The notes below the pieces were generated by a model. The model was not told the DNA's origin, did no database searches, and was given only the letters and a program-made list of their open reading frames with translations. A stretch of DNA of 64,000 bases from Uloborus plumipes (taxonomy: Eukaryota > Arthropoda > Arachnida > Araneae > Uloboridae), in assembly GCA_038373865.1 (NCBI GenBank), contig JAXGGA010003936.1, positions 1-64,000 of the forward strand. Direction: 5' to 3'. The position numbers and the translations under genes are program-made. How positions within the stretch are numbered: the stretch's first letter is position 1; every line of letters begins with the position of its first letter. This document shows positions 36,955 to 49,205 of this stretch, one piece after another.

Positions 36955-37306
36955 TTAGAGATAAATCAATCCAAGTGAAACACCAGCTTTGTGAAATAAA
37001 TACAAGTCGACCAATAACAAAAACTATAACCAGACTGAGAACCGGCCATCACAGGGGCATGAAGATTGATGGAGAGGGTAGAAGGGTGTATAGAAACTGT
37101 TGCAATTGCCCAGATACACAGCTTACACCTTGTCATATCTTTGAGTGTCCAGCAATAAGTGCGAACCTGAGAGAAATTGGTGTATTGCCGTCACTTGTAG
37201 ACCTTTATGACGATAACATCCAACAAATCGCAAAAGCAGTTATAAGGATCCATGGAGTTATTTAGTTCGGCTAAGTCATAGACACGACCAAAAAAAAAAA
37301 AAAAAA
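36955..37306 (+). mobile_element. 5'-truncated LINE 3' end with poly(A) and target duplications
   Basis: A 352-bp insertion flanked by the perfect 12-bp duplication ACTTATTGTTTT (36943-36954 and 37307-37318) and ending in about 17 A. Its frame (to TAG 37263-37265) encodes the C-terminal tail of a non-LTR retrotransposon polyprotein: a TRLRTGHHRG motif, then a zinc-binding pattern in YRNCCNCPDTQLTPCHIFEC (C-x2-C, H, C). The RT and endonuclease parts are missing, so it is dead on arrival. The clade (Jockey/R1-like) cannot be fixed from this tail. Confidence 0.85.
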
Positions 37307-37318
37307 ACTTATTGTTTT

Positions 37319-38510
37319 ACAATAATCCATAACCACGCTTGAATAATATTTCATTTTCATAAGATGTGAAAAGTAAACTTTAAATAACAAGACAAGGATG
37401 TCGTTATGGAACATGAAAGAATGTACTAATATTTTGTTATCAGGAATAATAATTCAAAAAACGATGTATTGTCAAAGCAATTTTAATCAATTTTATGGGC
37501 GATTCTCTGTAAACTCGTAATTGGCTGTCCGGACCGAGTATTTTAAAAATAAGAAAGTGTAATAAAGTAATTCGCCCCTTGGTAAAGTCCCTTGGCTGTC
37601 CCAATCCTATGGTCTAACACTTACAGGCAATATTTCTAAAAACCTATTAACACTACATAAATTTGGCAATTAATATATAAAAATAGAATGATGCAACTAT
37701 ATCTTTTTTATGAAATAAGGTCTAATTACGTATTTCTAAAACTTAAAATTGTCATGTAAATTCTATCCGGAGTTTTTTCAAACAGTCCCCTGCCACAAAT
37801 TCAAAGCTCCAATGGAGAAAATCTGTTACTTTTGCAACTGTTTCTTAGCATGAAGTTTAAAGTAATCAGTGTGAATTTGCTGAAATTGGCGAGAGCGGTA
37901 ATGAAACGCTACTTTGCTTAGTTTCAGAGCCATATTTGTGATGAAAGTATGCATCTGGGTCGTTGCGAAAAGTCCTCTAGGAAGAGATTTTTTTAATGTT
38001 CATTAGTTTAATTATGAAGCATATTAGTTATTATGTCCATTATTTGTGTCTACAAGTATGGGTAGTTTCGTAACAAATTATGTTCCATTAGTTTGGCAGA
38101 TATACAGCAACAAAGTACAAATACACAGTCACCTGACTCAGTCCCCTGCCTAGTTATACCAGGCAGGGGACTTACCCCCATCATGATTTATCAGAAAAAC
38201 GCAAACTTTAATTGACCCTCTTTCGAAACAAAGTAATAGATTCGTTTCCAGAGCAATAGTATTGTAATCATACGAACATTTCAGAAACACATGGCCGATA
38301 TCGTCGTTCTTAACAAAAAATTGGACTTTCAAGACTCCGTGAATGAAAAGACGAGACTTCACTTATCCATTTCTAAAAACATCAGGGGACATGGTAGTCC
38401 TTATGAGGTTGAAGCTATTCCATTGTATACTGGGGTGAAATAACGGGATTCTACTGTGCAAGTAAAAATAAATAAATTAATTAACTATTCGGATTTTTAT
38501 GTCTAAGGGC
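37319..38510. other. AT-rich spacer, nothing recognised
   Basis: No gene, element boundary or repeat was recognised. A short inverted pair around gtcccctgcc/ggcagggga occurs at about 38141-38170. Confidence 0.4.
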
Positions 38511-41220
38511 CATTCCACGGTGACTGACGTTACAATTTGACTACATTTTTACACTTTAAATTCAGCTCTGTCTTGGAATTAAGTTTTTTACTGGCAAAAT
38601 TGGTCTAAAATATCTTGATATGGTGCATTTATACCTCCATACATGAAGTTAGACATGAGGAACTTTTTTTGTGGGAAATTAAGCGGAATAAAAAAATGTG
38701 ACTAACGTTAAACAGCAGAGACATTGAAAAAATTGACTTATGTTTAATTTGAAATCCTCTTCAAACTAAAAACATAAAAACTAAATAGCTTTTTTCCCCT
38801 TAAAACAGAGATCTTAGAATTTGAAAATACCTTGCTTCATCGAAAAAAACTTTAAAACGGAAAGTATGGAAATTATTTTGTACCCGTGACTAATGTAACT
38901 AAGATTTTGTGACTGATGTTACGTCTACGAAAGATGAGTGCAACAATAAATTATTTTTGGTTGAAAATAAAAATAGCACTTTTTTTGTTTAAAATTGTAA
39001 AATTATACTTAAATCACAAGAAAAGTGCATTCATAAAGTTTTAAAAGTCACATTTTTAATGTAATTTCATGAAATTAAAGTTATAATGCGCCTTTTATTT
39101 TTCTAGTGCGTTAAGTTTCTGCATAGTATTTTATTGTGAATAACAAATTTCATTCATAATTTCAGGCCAGTTTCAACTATTTTACTGCTCAAAACTTTAC
39201 ACTAACTAGCTAATTATACTTTAGAGTACCACCAACTTCTCCTCATAAAATTAACCAGTAATAAATAAAATTAACATTCCACAAGAGCCTTTTCCCTGCT
39301 GCAGATTTCCATTTTAGAACATAATCTGTTGAATTAGACTTTGAAAAAGAGTTTTGAACTTCTGGTGATTCAAGCTATTACTGGAAAAAAAGTGTTGCTG
39401 TTGATTACCTGCTCCAGCTTCTGATTTATTAAAAAATATTACTCAAATATAACTATGGATAACACAACTGCAAATCCGGTGGTGATAGCTATAACATTTT
39501 CACATTTCTTGAAGTGCAGTAATATAAATAAAGAATAAAATGCTCTCGTGAATGAAACATTTTTGTTACAAAAAAAATCGTCTGCCAATAATAATAATAA
39601 TAATAAATAAAATAAAACAAATGAATAGATAAACAAAAAATAGTCTGCACAGTCAGTCATTTTTTTTCTGAGCCTGCATTTCCGTCATGTTTGCGGAGTC
39701 AGAGTCGGAATCAGAGTCCTCACAGAAGATTACTCAGAAAAGTACTTTACAAATATTATTTATCAAAACAATTTTCTTACAAAGTTAGTTTGAAGGAAAT
39801 CCGACTTTAAGCTCAGGATCAACATTCAACTTAAATTCCCCGTAGGCGCTAATTTTAATTTTTTTTCTGAACGGTTCAATATTGAACGAAAAATGGTTCA
39901 AATCAAAAAGCGAAATATGGGAATGAGCCTCTCCGAGATCTTTCAAACAAAAAAAAGTTTATTCCATTCGGACGGTTCACTCAAAAGTTATTAGGTGGGA
40001 AAAGGTTGCTTGAACGGTTCAATGTTGAACGAAAAAATGTTCAAATTGAAAATTTAAATACGGTAATGAAGTATCCTTGCTGATATCCTTCGAACAAAAA
40101 AAAAGTTTATTTAAATCGGACTGTTCACTCAAAAGTTATTAGGGGTGACAGCTTGCTTGAGCGGTTCAATGTTGAACGAAAAATTGTTCAAATCGGAAAT
40201 GTAAATACGGGAATGAAGTATCCTTGATAAGATCTTTCGAACAAAAAAAAGTTTGTTCAAATCGGACTGTTCACTCAAAAGTTAGCATCGCGGGACAGGT
40301 TGTTTGAACGGTTCAAAGTTGAACCAAAAATTGTTCAAATCGAAAAATCAAATATGGGAATGAGCTGTACTCGCCGAGATCTTTCCAACAAAAAAAAGTT
40401 TGTCCAAATCGGAATGTTCATTCAAAAGTTATTAGGGGGGGGGGGGACAGACAGACCGACCGACCGACCGACACACAAATTCCCCATCTCAGTACCCTAC
40501 TTTCAAATTTTTAATTTTTCGATATTCATTTTACCTTTTTGTTTCTTTTTGACTTTTTTTTTTCGGACTTGTCGATATTTGTTTAATTTGGCGATATTTT
40601 TTGGACTTTACGATATTTTTTAGATGCATTAAGCCACTTTTAATACATTTTTCGTCTTTCTTTTATTTTTAACGGGAAAGTAGGCTAAAAAAAGGGGGGG
40701 GGGGGTCAGGTGCTATTTGAAACCGAGCTCTACATTTTCATCTATTGTGCTCTACATTTTCTTCTATTTCTTTTCCTAATTTATCTTTTTATTTAGCTTG
40801 ATTCTAAACTTACTTATGAAACTTAGGTAGGTGATAACTTCAAAAACATTTTCTCTATCTTTTATCCTGTTCATTTTATCATGCACCTTGTTTTTCATTA
40901 ACTAATCTTCATATTTTCCGTAATTTTAGATTTCTCTCACCTTTTGTGTTTCTTTTTTGCAGCAGTAAGTGCCATTTGAGTAGTTTGTTTAAAATATCTT
41001 AGTGGAAAGAGAAATATGACTGATGTTACATATTTTAAACTGGTTTTAAATATATAAATTCAACTACTTTTAAATATTTAAGTGAAGAATATTCAAAATA
41101 TCTTCATAAAGGAAGAGAATATGACTTGTTATAATCTTGGGTTTAGTTTTGATTAAGCAAAACAAACTTTTAAGCAATTTTGTGACGGACGTTACATGAA
41201 TGTGAGGCCTAATTTATAAA
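38511..41220. repeat. Region with a recurring GTGACTGAYGTTAC-like motif
   Basis: The motif appears about six times with small changes: near 38519, 38698, 38886, 38910, 41027 and 41182, spaced by AT-rich DNA. The block between is interrupted by the tandem array at 39872-40440. It is possibly one old repeat unit, but its boundaries are unclear. Confidence 0.4.
39872..40440 (+). repeat. Tandem array, four units of about 145 bp
   Basis: Units begin at cggttcaa near 39872, 40015, 40162 and 40309. Each contains ttgaacgaaaaa/ttgaaccaaaaa, gttcaaatc, a gatctttcaaac-like block and tcactcaaaagtta. The array ends in a G run followed by gacagacagaccgaccgacc. The layout (tandem core then short microsatellite) recalls the Helentron-like family in this window, but the sequences differ. 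Confidence 0.75.
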
Positions 41221-42892
41221 AATTGTTTACAAAATAATTATTACAGTTAAAAGTTTCTTTGTTGACCTAATCTATTTATTCATAAACTACATTTTAATAA
41301 AAAATAAGATTGTAGACATACCAGTTGATTTCATAAGTAAAAAAACATATATGAACTTTCAGTACCTCTAATACAAGAAAACGTGTGCACTAGATGCTGT
41401 TGTCAAAACTTCCCTATAAAACTTACAAGAACTGAGTTTTTAAACCTTTTTAGCGTAATTTTATGGAAATTCATTCTTTTTTTCATCATATGAAATCAAA
41501 AAATTATTGGTACATTGAAATTTTATTTTTGGTGTGATGTCTCCAGTTTCGTGGAATTGCTCCTAATATGTTTCAAATTAGTAAATGCATACTTACTATG
41601 TGGTTTAAGTTTGTTGGTTGTTGATTCTTTGCTTCATAAATATAGCTTGCTAACTGTTCGCTAGCGTATCATATATGTGTCTTATAAACTTGAATGGAGC
41701 CTAGCAAAGAATTAGGCAAAGAAGAAAAAATAAGTCCAAATTTCAAAATGTCAGATGAAAAATTATTCGTAAGAGCTCGGAGGTGGGGGGGGGGGGCGTT
41801 GCAATGTCTGGCACTGGGGCTTATGAACTGATGTTTGCAGGGCCGCCGAAAGCCAAGGATGTCCCCTAGTCAGGTTGGTCACAGGTTCCCCCTCACCACA
41901 TAAATCGTACATAACTTTTACTACTCCGATTCTGAGCTGGACCCTAACAAGAGTCGGAACACTAGGTCCGAATATGCTGACATGGTTTCTCGTCGGCCTT
42001 GGATGCGGGGGTCTGCTGGTGTCCAAAGGACGTTTTCGCTTTCGATCGGTTAACCGGTGACTATATTATTCGAGCGCTTTTGCACAGGTGAACATTCTCC
42101 CCAGCGGGATTGAGCACCCCCCTCAAATTTTACGGAACATTCTTCCAGAGCGAGACATTCCAAAATGAGGAAAACCCCGATGAAAACCAAGAGAGCCCCG
42201 AACTTAAATTTTTGGGAGGGGGAAAAATACATTTGCCGAATGAAGTTCCAATTTTATCGAATTATAAAATACAAGCATGCACATTGTACACATGTCGTAC
42301 ATTCATAGCATTTAGTGAGAAAAAGCATTAGGCATCTTTTAAAAAACAATTTTAAAAACTAAAAAAGAACAAATAGTCTCAATGTTGCAATTTATTTTCT
42401 TCAAATTGCCGAATCGTCAACAAAATGTGCCGAATACGAAAATTATTGGGAAGTCACAGTGACCTCCAGTGACCTCCCATCTGGGCGCTCCTGATGAAAA
42501 CCAACTTCCCTAAAAGTTTTCAATGGCACAGTCTGCGCCCCCCGCCCTTGCGTGCGTGGGCACTCCAGTGGTTGGCCAAAGTTAACTGACCGGTCTATTT
42601 TCTATTATTCTATTCTAACGCATTCTAACATGTCTATGCAAAATTGCGTTGCCAGCGCAGAGTTCCCGCTGTAGCCCGCCAATTTCGTCTGCGTGAATGT
42701 ATTTAGGAGACTCCCTTTTGCGCACAAAATCACAGGTGTGCTTGCCCAGCTTATGCAAAATGAGTGAATCCTCAAACTGAGAAGCTTATTTAGAGGCGTT
42801 TCCAGGCCACCTTCCCGAATTCAGCATTGCTGTCGAATCGTGCTGCAGAGTCGTTAGAATTTTCCATTTTGGAATAATCGAGTTTTGGGTGC
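41221..42892. other. Region upstream of the Myb/SANT-like gene
   Basis: AT-rich to about 41760, then clearly more GC-rich up to the start codon at 42893, with several GC-rich patches (41770-42060, 42480-42560, 42640-42700). The rise in GC just before the first exon fits a promoter and 5' UTR, but no TATA box or initiator stands out. Open frames here are incidental. Confidence 0.4.
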
Positions 42893-42980
42893 ATGGCGGA
42901 TGATACGATCGTGGAAGAACCTCGAGTAGTTCAACAGCAAAAGGTTGACGTATTTACACACTCGTCGACTGGCTTTCCAG
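42893..42980 (+). CDS. Myb/SANT-like protein, exon 1 (start)
   Basis: Encodes residues 1-29 and the first base of codon 30. The start ATG (tgcATGg context, G at +4) is preceded by an in-frame TAA at 42875-42877, so it is the first possible start. The exon ends at the donor CCAG|GTGAGA (phase 1). The single base carried over completes a glycine codon with the first two bases of exon 2, so the sequence runs STGFP-G-AWSEED without a break. The N-terminus is acidic and unstructured-looking (MADDTIVEEPRVVQQQ). Intron 1 is 6.0 kb and full of mobile elements. Confidence 0.75.
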
Positions 42981-44692
42981 GTGAGAGCTCTTCTGTTGAT
43001 TCTGTTTATTGTCTCACCTGTATTTGCTTGTACGCGTATTAATATGTAAGGGTTTATGGGGTTCCTTTATGTCGTTTATCTGCTTGGTGTAATTTCCAAT
43101 AAATGGAGGGATTAAAAGCTCTTGGGTGAAGGTTAAGCCATGATTGAATTCAAAGGTTTGAACCATTTTTTGCAGAAAAGTTAGTCTATTTGAGGTGCAG
43201 TAGTTTGCAACTGCGCTTAATTTTAAACTTTAATATTTTTCGAACTAAGTGCTATAAGCAGGGTTGTTAAGTTTAAGAACTGTGAATGCAGAACAGGTTT
43301 TTGAAGAGGGGGGGGGGAGCAAAAATATAGTCTGCTTTTTATAATATTGAGTTTAATATTAAACTTTTGCATACATTTTCAAGAAGGAAAAAGTATGCAA
43401 TGAGCATTTGAATAAAAATTACTTTGTACCATTTCATATTCATTTTTCCAAATGAATATTAGTACGGTAGGTTTTAGCACTAAATATTGGGAAATTTTGT
43501 ATTTCCCCGTTTCTAACCACTTTTGTCGGCGTAAAAAATAATCGTGACAAATGTTTAGTGTGCACTAAACATACACTAAACACCTAATGCTGGGAGTGCC
43601 ATTGAGGAAGTTTGAATCCGTTTAAAATTTTAATTAGTCATTAACAAAAATTTCAATTTTGAAATTGAGCAGGCATAGAACGAAACCTTGCTACTTGGAA
43701 CTAACGAAATGAAGTTTACCTAAAACGAACAAAAATTCAAAATCTTAACTGCAGGTTTTTTAGTTTTTTGAGAGCAACATAAATATTCTGAGGCTAAATT
43801 TCATTATAAAAAAATTGCTACTTGATTTTAATTCTGTAATAAATCTTATGAAGTGTTGATAGGTCTTTAAAATGTCATAAAGCAACTTATAGTTGTGTAG
43901 TTCCAGAGCCCGATCATTCTGACATTGGACATGGGGCACATTTATATTTAAGTGTCCCCCCCCCCCTCTCATATCAGTTACGAGTAAAAAAAATCTTACA
44001 ATACCAGAATTAAATAAGTTTTGTGTAAAGATTGAACTCTAAGAAAAATAATGATGCTATCAAATTATTAAGAGAAAAATAAACGTAGACATACACAGAA
44101 GGCTTTTAGTATTAATAGTACAATATACAGTAGACATTTCGTATTTAGGAGGCGTTGGATAAAGTAAAGGGATTTTGGGCCCCCTGAAATCTAAGAGGAT
44201 GAGTATGTACCTCTGCGGTAATCAGGTTCTGTGTAGTTCATTGTGAAAATAACATTTTTTAATTTTTAAAAATTAAAATACGTATTTGTTTTTTAAATGG
44301 TTTTAAACTTAATTACAACTTTCAGCATAAACGTTAAGCAAAGCACTTCTCTATCATTAATTATTTAATGATGAATAGTCGCTGAGCATTTGAGTTTTAA
44401 AAAAGGAAAAATTTGCAAAATCCTTTTTCTAATAAGAAACAGTAAAATAGTTTACAAGGAGATGCGCAACTAACGATTTACGATTAAAAACAAATTTGTT
44501 GAATTGATTGTCACAATGATTTCTTAAGTAGCTTAACACAACACTAATATTGCTAAGCAGTAAGTCACCGCCCCTAAGCCAGGGCTAATGCAGAAATGCA
44601 TGCAATATACAGCCAACTTAAACTGTTATTCCAGCAGTTTTGTCTTTGTTGTGAACTCGTCAATCTGGAATAGGAAGCAACCGAACTGGAGG

Positions 44693-44865
44693 CAGGGACG
44701 TCATTTCAAGTTTTTCCGGGGGGGGGGGGGGGGGGCAAAGGGTCACAATACAATACAATAAAATCGGAAAACATTTAAAACCACGCCCACTTATATGTAA
44801 ATAAATTGATTTCTCAAAGCTAGGGGGGGCAGTTGACCCTCCTGTCCCCCTAAATGACGGGCCTG
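44693..44865. mobile_element. Small hAT-type MITE, 173 bp
   Basis: Imperfect inverted ends CAGGGACGTCATTT and AAATGACGGGCCTG enclose G/C homopolymers. Flanking octamers ACTGGAGG and GCTGTAGG agree at 6 of 8 positions, which fits an old hAT target duplication. Confidence 0.5.
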
Positions 44866-44984
44866 GCTGTAGGCAACTTTCTCAGATGGCTACTGGTAGC
44901 TAATATAGAACTAGCATATCCACGAGAGACCGCAGCAATTTCATTTTCATAAGGCGGTCTAATCTTACTCTGATACCACTCAGT

Positions 44985-45235
44985 TTCTTGTTCAAATTAA
45001 CCCATTCTGCCGTGCTACGCGCAAAAGTCGTATCGGCACTTTTTATCAAAACTGAGTTAGTGTCACCACGTGGTTCTTTGTAACTTATTTTACCACAATG
45101 CGAAGTTTTATGGCCATTTGAGAACGGAAAATTTTTTAAAAATTCTGAAGCACCTCCTGGATCAATTACATGGAGGCACAAAAATTTAAACAGCAATACC
45201 TCAGTTTGAAGTCGTCTACAGATACTACACTTTGA
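44985..45235 (+). repeat. Interspersed repeat (pair with 49690-49925)
   Basis: Shares ordered blocks with 49690-49925 in the same orientation: aaagtcgta, gcacttttt, gttttatgg, catggaggc, tttgaagtcgtct and a final ttgagctt/ttgcgctt. A short piece of the same family appears at 60035-60090. Boundaries are approximate. Confidence 0.5.
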
Positions 45236-45618
45236 GCTTCTTACGGCAGTATAAATAGCTTTTTGAGAAGCTGTAAAAATTTCGAATTGTTTAGAATTAA
45301 ATGAATTTCTTGAAATATTTTCTTCAATAAGAATTTTAAATTAACTATTGTTCAATTAAGCCTGTTCAACTTCGTCAGTGCTATGAAAAACAGAAGGTAT
45401 ACCGTGAAAAAATTTAGAAAAGAGGGAATATCACTGAAACATTGAGGGAGGATGTGTAATTTAGATTTAAACGATTTTTCCGAAATAAACCCTATTTAGT
45501 TGGGCAAAATGCATATTCATCTATATACTTCTAATGCATGAGAAATGAATGATGAGATTTAAATTAGAAATATACATTAATGTATAAGATTGTTGGACAA
45601 ATTTTAGTTTTGAACCAT

Positions 45619-47410
45619 GGGCGCCCATAAGGGGGGGGGGGCAGGGGGGGGGCTCGAGCCCCCCCCTGGAAATTAGAACTTTTTTTGCTTTTAGTACTTT
45701 TTTTCGGAAAACATTTTTTCTTCAGTCATTAATGAATAAGTTATTAAAAATGCCAAATTTTAATAACTCTAATCAGCACTAAAATCGCTTTCAGAATTAT
45801 AACATTGTGTCTCTTCCTACATCCTTCCATGGAAAAACAAGGCAGATTCGTGGGTCAACCGACGGCATGGAAATTCCCCCATGTCTGCGGACTAGTAGTT
45901 AAGAAAAAGAGTGGGCTGCTCCGAGGATGGCAAGGCAACTTGGCCTTTTGGAATTTAAAAAATATTTCAGGAGATGGGGGGAGGGGGGGTGGCTACGGGC
46001 CTTGGTCCTATTCTGGAGTCTTTAAAAATCATTAAATACCTTTTTGAAACTCCTTAAAAAGTGCTTCAATTATATTTCTTATCAAATAAATTCCTCTTTG
46101 TCGATTAATGTTGATCGTTTGTTAAACTACAAAAAAAAAAGATTGATTTTAGTGCGCAAAAGAATGCACAACATTTATAAATTTTTTGTTTGCATATTTT
46201 TCCATCATATTTTTGATAGCCCAATTGCCCCATACAAGGCCTCAAAATGCAAAATTTTAAAACTTTTTTTTTTCAAAAATGTTCAAGGGGGAGAAACCAC
46301 GGACCCGTAAAAATTGCGAATATTCTACCCCATTTAAGAGTTCATTGCAACTCTCTTTTGATACCTATACCCCAATAAAGGTCAGTCCAAACAATTAATA
46401 ACAAAAATATAATTTAAATAAAAAAACACACACAAGAAACAGCAGGGGGATTGGGAATCAGTGAGAAAAAGGACTCATAACACACAAAAATGTGTTTGTT
46501 TGGTCAATGTGCGAAATGGACTTTCTCTGAAATATTTTTGTGGATACGGCCTTGCGACGCACATACATACAAGCAGTCAAAATGTGTTTGGTAATCTCAA
46601 CAACAATTAAGTCAGAGTAAATTACAAAAATTTATGTCTTAACGAGTCTAGTACTTTCATATTCTTAGCAAATCAAACACACACACATATATACAGGGTG
46701 TCCACTCCTATCGTGGACCAATAGCTAATTTCTAAACCGTTAGAGATATGCATATAGTTCATTTAGGAAAAAATCTCCAAATTACGAAAGGAATTTTGGG
46801 TCTATTCAATGTTTTTCAAAAAATCAAATTTTGAAAGAGTTACGAAATTTAAATTTTTATACAGCCCCCCAGTCCTATCAATCATATATTTAGTAAAACA
46901 TTCTTGACACTGTAACATTTAAAACTAAAAAAAATCACTGTTCTACCATAAAAATTGACAGTTATGACGTTTTGAAAAATCAAGATTTTGAAGGATTTCG
47001 CATACGGTCCCTTTAGTGATCTCTCGATGACGTCATGAAATAATGTAAAATCTTGATTTTTCAAAACGTCATAACTGTCAGTTTTTGTGGTAGAACAGTG
47101 ATTTTTTTAGTTTTAAACGTTACGGTGTCAAGAATGTTTTACTAAATATGATTGATAGGACTGGGGGGCTGTATAAAAATTTAAATTTCGTAACTCTTTC
47201 AAAATTTGATTTTTTGAAAAACATTGAATAGACGTAAAATTCCTTTCGTAATTTGGAGATTTTTTCCTAAATAAACTATATGCGTATCTCTAACGGTTTA
47301 GAAATTAGCTATTGGTCCACGATAGGAAAGGATACCCTGTATATATCTTAACTGTAATCTATGAGGAAAATATCTGAGCCCCCCTTAAAATTTCGCATAT
47401 GGGCGCCCAT
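45619..47410. mobile_element. Nested element complex with ATGGGCGCCCAT ends
   Basis: ATGGGCGCCCAT occurs at both margins (45618-45629 region and 47398-47410 region), each next to a gagcccccc-type block in inverted orientation, so they look like the ends of one element. Inside lie a truncated inverted copy of the 27108-28991 family (about 46020-46554, ending in tggatacggccttg) and a complete palindromic MITE (46694-47339). Exact outer ends and target duplication are unclear. Confidence 0.5.
46694..47339. mobile_element. Palindromic MITE with TA flanks, 646 bp
   Basis: Starts CAGGGTGTCC and ends with a near complement (ggataccctg), flanked by TA (46692-46693, 47340-47341). The two arms of about 300 bp are nearly perfect reverse complements around ttagtgatctctcgatgac. 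The end type matches the Tc1/mariner-like element at 53823-54412 (both begin CAGGGTGTCC), but the interiors differ. Confidence 0.8.
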
Positions 47411-48482
47411 AACCAAATAAACTAGTTGCAGCAGGGCTCACAATAAGAACGCGGGCTGCGCAATTCCTGCAATATTTCCCCAAATCTCCAAAAGAATCAG
47501 ACTGCATGCTGTTTCCTGGCAAAACAAGCTAAAAAATACCACCTTGGAATTTTCCTTGTTGTGAACCCTGCGGCATTAAACTTAACTATTAAATAGTGTA
47601 AGAAAAATCTACGGAAAACAAATTTCGCTGCAAATTTTCTCGCGACTAAGTTAGTTTTAGAAATGGGATTCATTTGTTAAGACTACAAATTATGTTAAAA
47701 AGCCTCTGTAGCATTTAAAACAGTTCGCTAAAAATAAAATATGCCTATCCCATGTAATAAAATAAGATATGCAAAGCCACTTTTCTTAATCTTAATTTTT
47801 CCTTTAACAGGAAAGCAGGCTAAATAGTCTTTCTGGTGCAATATTGTCTTCCAAAGGAAAATCTGATTTAATAGCAGTAGCTATTAAAGTCCGCATTGCA
47901 ACATAGGTTTCATATATGATGAAATTCTAAGTTTTCCCAAATTAAAGAATTTCTCCATATATGAAAAATAAAACCATTTGTTAAATTTTTAATAAAGAAA
48001 GACAAATCTCAAATCTCAAAGCAAAGCAAAAATATTAAACATAAAAAAAGCAAGCAGAGCTTCAATCTCTCCATTATAAGTTGGCAAATTTGTGAGTTGA
48101 TAGTTTTGTCCTCTATGAAGAAACTCCACAGTAATTTCAGACTACAGCTGCAATTCTTTAATTTTAATGTTTGTTATTGGACTATTTCTGAAATACCTAT
48201 TCAAGCGAAAGTTTGTAAACTTGTACAAGTCTCTTAAACTAGTTTTAATTAAATTTCAATACAAGACTTAAAAGTGATCGCTTTAATTTTTCTAATGTCT
48301 TAATAGTAGGACATAACTTGCTGAACTTTGAGCATTCGAAAGAAATAAACTTTAAGATAAAAAAATTGCAAAATGAGAAACTGCAAAACAATAAGGCATT
48401 GTTCACTTCAGTTGTCGACTCCGCGAAGAAAATATACTGAAATTTTGTCATTTATGGCATGTGTTTCAGGTTCAATACACCT

Positions 48483-48661
48483 CGGTGGCGTAGCAAGAAA
48501 TTTTTCGTGGCGGGAGGGCGGGGGGTACATCGGTAATTTTTAGAATTTGAAGGTCCTAAAATGCATTTTAGACCCTTGCATGTATGTTCATGCATACAAT
48601 TTTGTTGCTTCATGAGGGGGAGGGGTGTATGACCCCCTATAACTCCTTGCTTACGCCACTG
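48483..48661. mobile_element. Small hAT-type MITE, 179 bp
   Basis: Inverted ends CGGTGGCGTAGCAAG and CTTGCTTACGCCACTG; flanking octamers ATACACCT and ATCCACCT differ at one base. Lies in intron 1, about 350 bp before exon 2. Confidence 0.65.
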
Positions 48662-49015
48662 ATCCACCTAATAAGTTTTCTAAATGAGATTATTTTTCAA
48701 ATTATCTTTGATACCATACTATCTTGCTATATCTGAAAGTTCAAATCTGAAATAGGCTACTAGCGCAAACATAAATTTTCTTTTCAATTCTTTCTCCTCC
48801 TTCGTTGGATTTTTTCATGGAATGAGGAAGGGTTGGTCAGATAGATTAATGTAAACAAGTTTAGGACTAATGTCAAAAATTCATAGCCCTAATTTTGAAA
48901 AAGCTACGTATTGTTTTGATTTTTTAAGGTACACTAAGCTTTCTTTCACGACTTTCAAGAAATAGTGTACTGAGGCTTTTGGAAGATAGGTCTCATACTG
49001 TTAATTAACTTCTAG

Positions 49016-49205
49016 GTGCTTGGTCAGAGGAAGACATCTCGGCTTTGTTGGAGGCTTGGGAAGAAGTGGTGAACCTTCCTCGTTCGCCATCCAGGCGGTT
49101 TGATGCAGCCCAGAAGATAATAGGTCGCTTGCGCAAGAAAGGATTCCGCTGGGTCGAGAAGGATGTCGTCAAGAAGCAGATGAACACCTTGAGAACGGAA
49201 TACAA
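49016..49205 (+). CDS. Myb/SANT-like protein, exon 2 (DNA-binding domain)
   Basis: Acceptor ttaacttctag; 190 bp; donor GTGAGC in phase 2. With flanking bases it encodes residues 30-93, a compact three-helix domain of Myb/SANT-like (trihelix) type. Marker residues are W32 in AWSEED, W44 in LLEAWEEV, F58, W75 in KKGFRWVEKDVVKKQ, and L88/Y92 in NTLRTEYK. The order W-x11-W...W...LxxxYK is typical of the Myb/SANT-like and MADF-like DNA-binding groups, which act as sequence-specific nuclear regulators or as DNA-binding partners derived from Harbinger-type transposons. Which subgroup applies cannot be settled by eye. Confidence 0.85.

Larger units (their letters stand above)
42981..49015 (+). other. 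Intron 1 of the Myb/SANT-like gene
   Basis: A 6.0-kb intron that carries a small hAT-type MITE (44693-44865), a repeat block shared with 49690-49925, a nested element complex (45619-47410) and a further hAT-type MITE (48483-48661). No extra coding exon was recognised in it, and the phase of exon 1 directly fits exon 2. Confidence 0.55.

Noticed and set aside
39872..40440. CRISPR-like repeat array
   Set aside because: Units of about 145 bp are similar over their whole length, without short repeats separated by unique spacers, and the genome is eukaryotic.
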